From a bacterium UBP14_UBA6098 (GTDB lineage Bacteria > UBP14 > UBA6098), in assembly GCA_002428525.1 (NCBI GenBank), contig DIWU01000011.1, positions 92,679 through 156,678 on the forward strand: a stretch of 64,000 nucleotides of DNA, in the 5' to 3' direction. The number at the start of each line of letters is the position of its first letter. Position 1 is the first letter of the stretch. Of this stretch, positions 1 through 9,197 are shown piece after piece. The notes under the pieces were generated by a model, which saw only the letters and a program-made list of their open reading frames with translations, made no database searches and was not told the origin of the DNA. Both the position numbers and the translations under genes were made by a program.

Positions 1-1
1 C

Positions 2-3000
2 GACTGTTCCATCGCGGAACCGTTCGATGACGGCGATACAATCGAGTTTTGCCTGCAATTCTCCGATATAGTCGCTCCCGAGTTCTGCGGCCCGAACGGC
101 TCGGACACCTGCTTTGTCCTCTATTACGACGCCTCGGGGCCTTCAGCGGAATTGATCTATCCCCCTGACCGCTCGATCACCGCTTGTGCCGACGGCGAGA
201 TCGTTATTCTCCCATCATCCGACCTGCCGATCGATTTCTCGACGCTACGACTCCGCATCGACGGCGCGCTTTACGACACCTCCGACGGCGAGGTCTCGCT
301 TCGAGGCGACACGATTGTCTTCGTTCCATCGACACCGTTTCCTCATCGAGACACCGTCGAAATCGCGCTACTCGCCCTCGATGACATCCTCGGGAACGGA
401 CTTGTCGGCATGCCGCTCGAATGGACAGTCTTCATCGATATCATGCCTCCGGAGATCAGCTCGATTTCGCCGCCCGCGGGTGAGTTCCCCGCCGGACCGA
501 TGGTTGTCTCGGCGGCGCTTCGGGATTTCCCCTCGGGGGTCGATGAGGGCTCGATCGTCGTGACGGCGGATGGAATCGCTTACCCCTTCGGCGATCCCGC
601 GCTCGAATGGGACGGTGTGCGGCTTTATTTCGATTTTGAAACTGCCGGAGTTTCGGTATCGGAGGGTGAACCGGTGATTTTCTGTATCGGCGCTCTCGCA
701 GACAACGTCGATTCCGGCCTTTGCGGCCCGAATATCGGGCTCGCGGATACTTGCTGGGAATATCTCTTCGATCGCGAAGGGCCGGCGGCGAGGCTGTTAT
801 CCCCGGCCGTCGGGGCTATCTCATCCTGCGAGGAGATCGCGTTTGTTTTCGAGATCACAGACCATTCAGGCATCGACGGTTCATCGATAGTTGTCATATT
901 CGATGGCGGAGATTACACAATCGACGATCCGGCGCTCGACTGGACGCCCCCCTTCTGCACATTCACCCCCTTCGGCGATTTCGGCCATGCCGACACGGTC
1001 TCCGCGACACTCGCCGAGGTTTCGGATATCTTCGGAAATCCCCTCGATTCGGCCGATGCGATTTTTGCTTTTTATATAATCGATATCGAACCTCCGGTCG
1101 TCGAATCGCCCGATCCGCCGAACCTATCGACTGTATCTGACCCCAGTCAAATCATCTCGCTGAGGGCCTCGGATTCGCCGGCGGGAATAAACCTCGACTC
1201 GGTGGTTTTGCAGGTCGAAGAAACGGAATATCCGATGCCCTCCGACGGGCTCGAATGGCTCGGGGATCGGCTCGTTTTCGATCCGACCGAAGCGGGAATC
1301 TCCTTTGCCGACGGCGACACCGTCGAGGTTTGCCTCAACTCGCTAACCGATGCACCGGACACCTGTCACCCAAACGAGATTAGCGAACCATTTTGCTGGA
1401 GATTCTTCATAGATCTCGCGGGGCCGGTCGCGAGGATAAAGCGCCCCCTTCCGGATAGTTGGGTTGCCTGCGCTCATCCCGAACAAGCCATCCTCGCAAC
1501 GGTGAAGGACAACGATGGGGTCGTTCCCTCGAGCATCCGCCTGCGCGTCGATGGCGAGGAGTTCGATATCGCTTCGCCTGCGATGTCGTTCTCCGACTCG
1601 ATGTTAACCTTCGTGCCGGAATCGCCTTGGCTCGACGGCCAAACCGTCTCCGCGGAACTATTTGCCGCTGAGGATTCGACCGGAAATCCCCTCGTAAATC
1701 CACTCTCGTGGCAATTCTACATCGACAGACAACCTCCCCGATGTAGCGAGCCCTACCCGCCGGACGGTTCCACGATCCCCCCGCCGGACAGCATCAGCCT
1801 GCGAATCAGCGACGGCGGTTCCGGTGTTGCCGAGTCGGCCCTCACGCTCTCGGTGAACGGGACTCCCTTCACGCTCGCCTCGGGATTGCACTGGGACGGC
1901 GAGTTTGTCTCGCTGACCTCCGCGGTCGCCCTGTCCGGCCTTTCCGGCGTTGTCGAGCTATGTCTCGATGCACCGCTCGACAGACCGGATTACTGCGATC
2001 CGAATATCGGCGAGCGATTCTGCTGGTCGGTCGAGATCGACGACGGCAACCCCTCCGCGCGGCCCATCGCGCCGCGTAACGGCGATTTTGTGGCTTGCGT
2101 CCCGGGAAGCCAATCTATTCTGATCTATCTTCACGACGATTTCGGAATCTTGCTCGACAGTATTGTGCTAAATATCGACGGCGAGCTTGTCGAATTCTCC
2201 GACGGATCGCTTAGTTTCACCGACTCCCTGCTCCGATACACACCGCCGATTCCGTGGATGGACGGCGACACTATTTCGGTTCAACTTATAAGCGCGCCGG
2301 ACAGCTTCGGCAATCCGGTCTCGCCGATCTCATATGTTTTCTATATCGACCGTTCCTCGCCGGAGCTGTTCTCAGTCGCCCCGACCCCCGGCGCGACTAT
2401 CTCCCCTTCGGCGACGGTGATTCGCGCCGGACTCCACGACAGGCTGAGCGGAATAGACCCGAGTTCGATTATCTTCCGGATCGACGGCACCGATTATCCC
2501 TTCGGCTCTCCGCTCGGACCTATATGGTCCCCCTCGGAATCGACCGCAGTGATGAGCCTCGCAAGAGTCCCACACAGCGGGGGGCGTATAGAGGTCTGTA
2601 TCCAAGCGGACGACAGACCCGATCTTTGCGGCCCGAATCGATTTATCGACTGCTTCGATTATATGGTTGACGACGACGGCCCCACCCTGCTCCTCGAGTC
2701 GCCGGCGCTCTATTCGTGTTCTTCGTGCTCGCTTCAGGGCTTTCGCGCCCTTCTCAACGACGAATCAATGATCGACGACACCACTATCGCCTTCCGCGTC
2801 GATGGCGAGCTTTTCACCTCCGCCTCGAGCGAGGTTGTTTTCGCCGCAATCGATAGGCGGGTTTATTTCGTCCCGTCGAGTCCTTGGACGGACGGTTCCG
2901 TCGTTCGAATCGATTCCTTTTATGTCGCCGATATTCTCCATAACTGGGGCGAAGATCTCCTCGACCTCGAATTCTATATCGACCTCAAACCCCCGACTAT

Positions 3001-6000
3001 TACCCCCCTGAGCCCGATTCCGGGCGGCTTCGTCTCGCGGCCGTCGCCGAGGATTCAGTTCATCGTCGCCGATTCCGGTTGCGCCGGAGTCAACCCGGCC
3101 TCGATTCGCTTCACCGTGGACGGCCGGATCTTCTCGCCCGAATCGTTGGGCGTGCACTATTCGCCGGATACTATCCGTTTCGAGGCCGGCGAGGCGGGGA
3201 TGGTCTGGGAGGATGGCGACACTGTCGAGGTTTGCGTCATCGGGGCTTCCGACAGGGCTTTGTATTGCGGGCAGAATTTCATTCCCTTGCCGATATGTTG
3301 GTCCTTCACCATCAATACCTCCGGCCCGACCGCGGAGATAGTAACTCCGGCCTCGGGGCAATGGGTAGCCTGCGATTCAACCGACCAACGGATTAAAATT
3401 TTCCTCGCCGACCCCGACGGCCTGAATCTCAATTCGATCTCGCTCATCGTCGAAGGGACGGAATTCACTATCGACTCGATCGGCTTGAGTTATTCGACCA
3501 TTTCTTCGGAGCTTCAGTTCACCCCCTCGATCCCTTGGCTCGACGGCGACACAGTCCGAGTTATACTTAATTCGGCCGAGGATTCCTATGGGAACGGTCT
3601 ATCTGCGCCGCTTAACTTCGAGTTCTATATCGACCGCACTCCGCCGGAGACGACCTTCGTCTTCCCGACGGTGGGAATCGCGATTCACCCCGGATTGGCC
3701 TATATCGAGGTTGGAATCGAGGACCGGGGCGCGGGGATAGTCGATCGCTCGGTCTCGATCGCCCTCGATGGGATATGGCACAGCCCGGGGGAACCGGGGA
3801 TCGATTGGGTCGGTTCGAGGCTAATTTACGACGGCTCGTTGAGAGTGCCGCCCGATACGATCTTCGCCGGCGACACCGTGCTTATTTGCGTGATGGCCGA
3901 CGATTCGACAACTCTTTGCGGGCCGAACACGATGATCCGTTGCTGGAATTATATTACAACCTCGAACGGCCCCTACGCCGAGCCGCGCTTCCCGGCCAAC
4001 GGCGCAATCACAAGCTGTGCGGACACCGGCGTGCATATCTTCGTCTTCGACAGCGACGGCGACAATATCGTCCCCCCCTCATTCGTCACGATCATCGACG
4101 ACACCTTCGTGATTCGCGGCACAGCCTATCCCTATGTCTTTTACTCGTGGAGCGACACGACGCTTTACATCGATGTCGGGCCGCACACCCACGGCGACAC
4201 CGTCCATGTTGTCATCGACTCCGTCCGGGATATTTATCACGCACCGCTGACCTCGCCGTTTGCGCTGTGGTTCGTGATCGATATCGAGGGGCCGGAGATC
4301 CTTTCCGGTTGGCCGGCTCGCGATGAGGTTATTCCGCCGGGGAACCCCGACCTTGGCTTTGTATGCTCGGATTTCCCCGCTGGAATCGACCGGTCGAGGG
4401 GGATAATCTCGCTTTTCGGCCTCGACTATCCGATCGAGGGCGGCGCTTTATGGCGCGGCGACACATTACTCCTGCCGGGCGACTCCTATTCGCGGGACAC
4501 GGTGCTTTCCGTCGGCGATTCGATTTGCCTCGGGATAACCCTGTTCGACCGCGCCGAGTATTGCGGCGCTAATATCTCCGTCACGGAATGGTGTTTCTCG
4601 GTGAATATCACAGCGCCGACTGCGGCTATCTTGACCCCCGAGGACGGCGCAATCACCTCCTGCGACGGCGGTGCAATTCGGATACTGATCCTCGACGACG
4701 ACGGTCTCCGCTACGACTCATGCGGGGTGTATATCGACGGGATTCGGCGAACCACCGCCGACCCGCATCTGACCTTCATCGGAGATACCCTTTTCTACAA
4801 TAACCCCGGCGAGTTCGACCACGGGAACACAGTCCGCTTCTGGCCCTTCGCGAAGGATATATACGGCACGCCACTTCAAACCGCGGACACCTTCACATTC
4901 GTGGTTGATAACCGCGCTCCCTCGGGGCATAATCAGATACCTCCGCCCGATTTTCAGGCCCTCGATTGGCAACAGCTTATCGGCCTCATCCTAACCGACG
5001 AGATCGCCGGCGTCGAGGAATCCTCGCTTATTCTCCGCGCGACAACGCCCCGCTGGTCAAGGGATTTGTATATCGACACGAACGGCGTTTCTTGGGTCGA
5101 TTCGATTCTGACCTTCGATCCGCGCCTCTTTAACGGCGGAAGCGCTTGGGAACCCGCGCTCGACGACGAGCTTATCTACTGGCACGAACTCGACACTGTG
5201 CAAATCCTCGTTTTCGCGGAGGATAAAGCCTGTTGTTGCGGGGCGAACGATACAGTTTTCGAATGGAGTTTCTCGGTTCTCGACGACGACACCGTTCCGC
5301 CGGCATTTTCGGGCATCCTGCCGACCGGCCTTTTGGATGGCTTCACCGAGTTCGTCACCGCAGTGATCGTCGATCCCTCGGGGATTTACGACGACTATAC
5401 CGATATCGGCGGACAGGGCGTTTTCCTAATTTGGGATAGTGACGGCGACCTCTCCGACGGCGGGGAATCGATTGTTCAGATGGAGCCTTTGGCCGGAGAC
5501 ACCTTCATCTCGATAGCCCCGATCGGGCCGTTCTTCGCCGGAGATTCGCCGATTCTGTGCATCTCGGCCTACGACAACGACTTCGACTTCCAGCGCATCC
5601 TCGATCGAAGGCGTGGAATCAGCGACACGATCCGGCCGGAGCTATTCATCGGTCAAGGGCCGGTTGCGAGTATGATTTACCCGTTTGAGGGGGTTTACTC
5701 CTCATGCGATAGCGGGCTTGTGATTATCCTGCTCCACGACGGACAGGGCGTTAACCCGGCCTCGATCCGCCTTTTGGTTGACGGCGAATCCTTTGTGATC
5801 GGGCCAAATCTGAGCTTCTCAAACGACACGCTCGTCTTCGCGCCTATCCGCCGTTTCGCCGACGGCGACCGGGTGACGGTTCGTTTGACCGCCGCCGAGG
5901 ATTCCCTCGGATACGGCCTCGACTCGATTTACGAATGGCATTATCATATCGATCTCTCCCCACCCGACATTGAGGCGGTCGGCTTTTCGCCTCTATTATC

Positions 6001-6565
6001 GCAATCTGTGACCGCGGAAATCCTTTGGCGAATCAGTGATAACGGCGCCGGCGTTTTCGACTCCTCGATCGCGATCCTAATCGGAGATGCCCGATTCGAT
6101 GTATGGCATCCGCTCATCGATTGGGATGGCGAGCTACTGACCTTCGACCCGGAATCATTGGGCTTTTCTCTCGAGGATTCGACCGAGATATGCATCTCGG
6201 CCTGCGATCTGTCTGAAATTTGCGGAAGAAACTGCCATGACCCGGTTTGCATTACAGTCCGCCGATCGAAAACCACGCCCTGCGAGGTTTGGCCGATCCC
6301 CTTCACACCGAACTCCGACGGCGCGAACGATGTTGTATGGTTCGAATTCCCCGGGATGGAATTCGAGCCGGCGACTATCGAGATTTACAGCCTTGAAGGC
6401 AAAAAGGTCTTCGCCGAGGATTTCCATCCCGCCTCACCCCAAACCTCGATTCGGTGGGACGGCGTTTCATCATCCGGCCGGCGCGCCACACCCGGGACAT
6501 ATATCTACCTCATCATTAAAGAAAACGAGATCCTCTGTAAAGGGACACTCGTCCTTGTCCGCTGA
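2..6565 (+). CDS. Giant secreted Ig-like repeat protein with gliding-type C-terminal domain (5' end outside window)
   Basis: The reading frame is open from base 2. The residues before the first possible start (TTG at 152) continue the repeat pattern (DGDT..., CGPN), so the gene begins outside the window. The visible part is over 2,180 residues of alternating modules of about 100 residues. One type ends in FYID..PP. The other carries a conserved Cys pair around C-[GDH]-[PAQ]-N and ends in CW.F.ID..GP; about ten of these are visible. The last ~90 residues contain FTPNSDGANDV and a GTYIYLI ending, like gliding-motility/type-B Por sorting domains, which suggests type IX export and surface attachment. 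The paired cysteines suggest a disulfide-stiffened fibre (inference). Ligand and role are unknown. Its TGA overlaps the rsmD ATG. Confidence 0.9.
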   Translation, partial: DCSIAEPFDDGDTIEFCLQFSDIVAPEFCGPNGSDTCFVLYYDASGPSAELIYPPDRSITACADGEIVILPSSDLPIDFSTLRLRIDGALYDTSDGEVSLRGDTIVFVPSTPFPHRDTVEIALLALDDILGNGLVGMPLEWTVFIDIMPPEISSISPPAGEFPAGPMVVSAALRDFPSGVDEGSIVVTADGIAYPFGDPALEWDGVRLYFDFETAGVSVSEGEPVIFCIGALADNVDSGLCGPNIGLADTCWEYLFDREGPAARLLSPAVGAISSCEEIAFVFEITDHSGIDGSSIVVIFDGGDYTIDDPALDWTPPFCTFTPFGDFGHADTVSATLAEVSDIFGNPLDSADAIFAFYIIDIEPPVVESPDPPNLSTVSDPSQIISLRASDSPAGINLDSVVLQVEETEYPMPSDGLEWLGDRLVFDPTEAGISFADGDTVEVCLNSLTDAPDTCHPNEISEPFCWRFFIDLAGPVARIKRPLPDSWVACAHPEQAILATVKDNDGVVPSSIRLRVDGEEFDIASPAMSFSDSMLTFVPESPWLDGQTVSAELFAAEDSTGNPLVNPLSWQFYIDRQPPRCSEPYPPDGSTIPPPDSISLRISDGGSGVAESALTLSVNGTPFTLASGLHWDGEFVSLTSAVALSGLSGVVELCLDAPLDRPDYCDPNIGERFCWSVEIDDGNPSARPIAPRNGDFVACVPGSQSILIYLHDDFGILLDSIVLNIDGELVEFSDGSLSFTDSLLRYTPPIPWMDGDTISVQLISAPDSFGNPVSPISYVFYIDRSSPELFSVAPTPGATISPSATVIRAGLHDRLSGIDPSSIIFRIDGTDYPFGSPLGPIWSPSESTAVMSLARVPHSGGRIEVCIQADDRPDLCGPNRFIDCFDYMVDDDGPTLLLESPALYSCSSCSLQGFRALLNDESMIDDTTIAFRVDGELFTSASSEVVFAAIDRRVYFVPSSPWTDGSVVRIDSFYVADILHNWGEDLLDLEFYIDLKPPTITPLSPIPGGFVSRPSPRIQFIVADSGCAGVNPASIRFTVDGRIFSPESLGVHYSPDTIRFEAGEAGMVWEDGDTVEVCVIGASDRALYCGQNFIPLPICWSFTINTSGPTAEIVTPASGQWVACDSTDQRIKIFLADPDGLNLNSISLIVEGTEFTIDSIGLSYSTISSELQFTPSIPWLDGDTVRVILNSAEDSYGNGLSAPLNFEFYIDRTPPETTFVFPTVGIAIHPGLAYIEVGIEDRGAGIVDRSVSIALDGIWHSPGEPGIDWVGSRLIYDGSLRVPPDTIFAGDTVLICVMADDSTTLCGPNTMIRCWNYITTSNGPYAEPRFPANGAITSCADTGVHIFVFDSDGDNIVPPSFVTIIDDTFVIRGTAYPYVFYSWSDTTLYIDVGPHTHGDTVHVVIDSVRDIYHAPLTSPFALWFVIDIEGPEILSGWPARDEVIPPGNPDLGFVCSDFPAGIDRSRGIISLFGLDYPIEGGALWRGDTLLLPGDSYSRDTVLSVGDSICLGITLFDRAEYCGANISVTEWCFSVNITAPTAAILTPEDGAITSCDGGAIRILILDDDGLRYDSCGVYIDGIRRTTADPHLTFIGDTLFYNNPGEFDHGNTVRFWPFAKDIYGTPLQTADTFTFVVDNRAPSGHNQIPPPDFQALDWQQLIGLILTDEIAGVEESSLILRATTPRWSRDLYIDTNGVSWVDSILTFDPRLFNGGSAWEPALDDELIYWHELDTVQILVFAEDKACCCGANDTVFEWSFSVLDDDTVPPAFSGILPTGLLDGFTEFVTAVIVDPSGIYDDYTDIGGQGVFLIWDSDGDLSDGGESIVQMEPLAGDTFISIAPIGPFFAGDSPILCISAYDNDFDFQRILDRRRGISDTIRPELFIGQGPVASMIYPFEGVYSSCDSGLVIILLHDGQGVNPASIRLLVDGESFVIGPNLSFSNDTLVFAPIRRFADGDRVTVRLTAAEDSLGYGLDSIYEWHYHIDLSPPDIEAVGFSPLLSQSVTAEILWRISDNGAGVFDSSIAILIGDARFDVWHPLIDWDGELLTFDPESLGFSLEDSTEICISACDLSEICGRNCHDPVCITVRRSKTTPCEVWPIPFTPNSDGANDVVWFEFPGMEFEPATIEIYSLEGKKVFAEDFHPASPQTSIRWDGVSSSGRRATPGTYIYLIIKENEILCKGTLVLVR

Positions 6566-7095
6566 TGCCACTTTCGATCACAGGCGGCTATCTCAAGGGA
6601 CGAGCGGTGAACTTTTCCGCGGGTAAAGCCCGGCCTACCTCGGCTAAGCTCAGACAAGCGCTTTTCAATATCCTCGGGCCAATCGAGGGCCTGACCTTCT
6701 GCGACCTGTTCGCCGGAACCGGTATCGTCGGCTTCGAAGCAATAAGCCGCGGTGTGAGTAGCGTTTCCTTCGTCGAGTCAGACCCTATCTCCGCCCGTGC
6801 TATCAAAACAAGCCTTAATCTCCTCGCAATCCCCAATCGGTGCGTTTCGATCTTCACTGTGAAAACCCAGAAATGGCTCTCGGCCGACAACCAAAAATAC
6901 GACTTGATCTTCGCCGACCCACCATTTATCGAAAAGGTGATCTCAGAATTCCTCGAGCAAAAAGAGCTTGTTCTCGAACACCTCTCGGATGGCGGAATAC
7001 TAATCGTCCAGCTTCCGTCCAGAATGCAAACCCCCGAAGCCTTGGGAGATCGGCGCAAGTTCGGCGACGACTCGCTAGTCTTCATTCAAAAGTAA
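6565..7095 (+). CDS. rsmD: 16S rRNA (guanine-N2)-methyltransferase, RsmD family
   Basis: 176 residues, the usual family length. Residues 47-53 (DLFAGTG) form the SAM-binding loop, and DPPF at 118-121 is the N2-guanine methyltransferase catalytic motif. The N-terminal ITGGYLKGR and RPTSAKLRQALFNIL are typical of RsmD, which in E. coli methylates G966 of 16S rRNA during 30S assembly in the cytoplasm. The ATG shares one base with the preceding TGA (TGATG), so translation is probably coupled to the giant surface protein. That pairing has no obvious functional meaning and may be transcriptional convenience. Family assignment is firm; the exact target base is by homology. Confidence 0.92.
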   Translation: MPLSITGGYLKGRAVNFSAGKARPTSAKLRQALFNILGPIEGLTFCDLFAGTGIVGFEAISRGVSSVSFVESDPISARAIKTSLNLLAIPNRCVSIFTVKTQKWLSADNQKYDLIFADPPFIEKVISEFLEQKELVLEHLSDGGILIVQLPSRMQTPEALGDRRKFGDDSLVFIQK

Positions 7096-7114
7096 CCTCC
7101 CCAAGCAACAAACC

Positions 7115-7237
7115 TTCCGGCGTCGGCCCGCACTGCGAAGCCAGTGCGGAACGAGTCGGCCGAGTATATGATTCTTTCATATACTGCATTTTTATCTCGG
7201 CCGACTCGTTGCGAGCATGCTCGCGCCGACGCCGGAA
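7115..7237. repeat. Cloverleaf-like nested inverted-repeat element 1
   Basis: Between rsmD and the next gene lie perfectly complementary blocks arranged as a four-way junction with no unpaired junction bases. The outer stem is 7115-7127 with 7225-7237 (13 bp, containing GGCGTCGGC). Hairpin 7128-7149 has 8-bp arms. Hairpin 7150-7210 has 15-bp arms, with a second small stem TATATGA/TCATATA inside its loop. The 14-bp palindrome 7211-7224 is centred on GCATGC. Read on the minus strand, the order of arms matches element 2 near 26.8 kb. It could act as a DNA cruciform, a structured RNA or a foldback transposon remnant; function is unknown. Confidence 0.85.
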
Positions 7238-7303
7238 TATTGCGATGAAAAAAAACCATCTTTGCGCTTGATTTCGGGTGATGGGAGGTGTAATTTTGTT
7301 GTC

Positions 7304-7981
7304 ATGGTAAAAAGTATTCCGGAGATAAAGCGCAACGAGCGGTTAGTTGAGTTATACCTCAATGCAATCAATAAGGTTGCATCGGGATTAGCGAGAATCG
7401 GTGTCGGGCCGATGGCGCTGACTGTGACCGGATTAGTTCTTGCGGTTGTTGCCGGTGTATTCTTGTGGCGCGGGCATCTGGTTATCGGTGGGATTTTGTT
7501 GTTTATAGGGGGATTTGCGGATAGCCTCGATGGCGCGGTTGCGCGTTTCTCGGGTAGTGCCACTCGCTGGGGTGCGATTATTGATTCGACCTTCGACCGT
7601 TATGCCGAGTTTGCTGTTTTTCTTGGCTTTTACGGATATTTAGGGCTTTCGCGGGCGAGGTTCGTCGGTATATTTCAGGTTGTTGCGATAGTTGCCTTGA
7701 TCGGCTCGGTTATGGTGAGTTATGTTCGCGCGCGGAGTGAGGGCTTGGGTTTGAAATGCTCGGTGGGATTCTGGCAGAGACCGGAGAGGGTAATCGCTCT
7801 CGGGACGGCCTCGATTCTCACAGGCATTCTGAATCCGATCTTTATTACTATGTCTTATAATTACTTACACGATTTCATCTTGAAAATCGCACTTGCGATC
7901 TTAGCTGTCGGCACAAACCTGACTGTGATAAAACGCTTGAACCATGCGAAAAAACTACTCAAGGAGAGGGGCTTAAGTTAG
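7304..7981 (+). CDS. CDP-alcohol phosphatidyltransferase (probable phosphatidylinositol-phosphate synthase)
   Basis: Integral membrane enzyme of 225 residues with about six hydrophobic segments. The full CDP-alcohol phosphotransferase signature D-x2-D-G-x2-A-R-x8-G-x3-D-x3-D is present: D73, D76, G77, A80, R81, G90, D94, D98. Such enzymes move a phosphatidyl (or archaetidyl) group from a CDP-activated lipid to an alcohol. The next gene makes inositol-3-phosphate, so the likely acceptor is inositol phosphate, giving phosphatidylinositol phosphate (inference from context). I chose ATG 7304 because GGGAGG lies 5' of it; an upstream start at 7217 would fall inside the cloverleaf element. Phosphatidylglycerophosphate or phosphatidylserine synthase is less likely but not excluded. 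Confidence 0.85.
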   Translation: MVKSIPEIKRNERLVELYLNAINKVASGLARIGVGPMALTVTGLVLAVVAGVFLWRGHLVIGGILLFIGGFADSLDGAVARFSGSATRWGAIIDSTFDRYAEFAVFLGFYGYLGLSRARFVGIFQVVAIVALIGSVMVSYVRARSEGLGLKCSVGFWQRPERVIALGTASILTGILNPIFITMSYNYLHDFILKIALAILAVGTNLTVIKRLNHAKKLLKERGLS

Positions 7982-8084
7982 TTATTTATAGGCAGTTAGA
8001 ATTATTTATTTTATTTTTAATTTTAAGTATGCTATGTTATCCTCTTTCAAATAAATAGATTAGAATACACAACAGGGAGTTCTT

Positions 8085-9185
8085 ATGTCGAATAAAGTCA
8101 GAGTAGCGATTATCGGCGTCGGGAACTGCGCGAGTTCGCTGGTGCAGGGGGTTCATTATTACAAAACCGCTAAGCCCGACGAGTTCGTCCCGGGGCTTAT
8201 GCATGTCGATCTCGGCGGGCTTCATATATCGGACATCGAGTTCACCGCCGCCTTCGATATCAACAAAACCAAGGTCGGAAAAGACCTGTCCGAGGCGATC
8301 TTCGCCGAACCGAACTGCACGACGGTCTTTCAGAATAATATCCCGAAGCTCGGCGTGCCGGTTCACCGCGGGATGACGCACGACGGCCTCGGGCACTATC
8401 TCAAGGAGATCATCGAGAAGGCCCCCGGCCCTACCGACGACATCGTCGGAATCCTCAAAGACACCAAAACCGAGGTTGTTATTAACTATCTGCCGGTCGG
8501 CTCGGAGATGGCCACCAAATGGTATGTCGAGCAGGTGCTCGACGCCGGTTGCGCCTTAGTCAACTGCATTCCGGTTTTCATCGCGCGCGAAAAATACTGG
8601 CAGGGGCGCTTTGCCGAGCGAGGCCTGCCGGTCATCGGCGACGACATTAAATCTCAGGTCGGCGCGACAATTCTCCACCGCATATTGACAAACCTCTTCC
8701 TCGACCGCGGAATGCCCATCGAGAGGACATACCAGCTGAACACCGGCGGAAATACGGATTTTCTCAATATGCTCGAACGCGCGCGCCTCGACAGTAAGAA
8801 AGAATCGAAAACCAACGCGGTCAAATCCCAAATCGAACGTAGAGGGCGTCATATCGACGATCGCAATATCCATGTCGGCCCCTCGGATTTCGTGCCGTGG
8901 CAAAAGGATAACAAAATCTGCTATCTTCGCATCGAGGGGCGCCACTTCGGCGATGTCCCGATGAACCTCGAATGCCGGCTCTCGGTCGAGGATTCCCCAA
9001 ATAGCGCCGGCATCGTAATCGATGCGGTGCGAATCGCGAAACTCGCGCTCAATAAGGGCATCTCCGGCGCGATCGAAGGCCCCTCGGCATTCTTCATGAA
9101 ATCGCCGCCGATCCAGTTCGACGACCACGAAGCGCTGAGGCTCACTGAGGAATTTATCCTCGAAAACTCCCTCGCGAGGGGTTAA
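8085..9185 (+). CDS. Inositol-3-phosphate synthase
   Basis: 366 residues, matching the shorter prokaryotic myo-inositol-1-phosphate synthases. The Rossmann NAD site is seen as GVGNCASS (residues 11-18), followed by NYLPVGSEMATKWY, NCIPVFIA, GDDIKSQVGATILHR and LNTGGNTDFLNM, all hallmarks of the family. It converts glucose-6-phosphate to 1L-myo-inositol-3-phosphate using NAD as a recycled cofactor. It lies just downstream of the CDP-alcohol phosphatidyltransferase and 12 bases upstream of a MATE exporter, suggesting inositol-lipid rather than osmolyte synthesis. The ATG has a clear AGGGAG ribosome-binding site. No inositol-phosphate phosphatase is visible nearby. Confidence 0.93.
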   Translation: MSNKVRVAIIGVGNCASSLVQGVHYYKTAKPDEFVPGLMHVDLGGLHISDIEFTAAFDINKTKVGKDLSEAIFAEPNCTTVFQNNIPKLGVPVHRGMTHDGLGHYLKEIIEKAPGPTDDIVGILKDTKTEVVINYLPVGSEMATKWYVEQVLDAGCALVNCIPVFIAREKYWQGRFAERGLPVIGDDIKSQVGATILHRILTNLFLDRGMPIERTYQLNTGGNTDFLNMLERARLDSKKESKTNAVKSQIERRGRHIDDRNIHVGPSDFVPWQKDNKICYLRIEGRHFGDVPMNLECRLSVEDSPNSAGIVIDAVRIAKLALNKGISGAIEGPSAFFMKSPPIQFDDHEALRLTEEFILENSLARG

Positions 9186-9197
9186 GGGCCTCAGCCG

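Noticed and set aside
7217..7303. Upstream start of the CDP-alcohol phosphatidyltransferase
   Set aside because: It falls within the cloverleaf element; the ATG at 7304 has a good ribosome-binding site and a normal N-terminus.
8556..9128. Open frame opposite inositol-3-phosphate synthase
   Set aside because: Antisense shadow of a conserved gene, with no ribosome-binding site or family motif.
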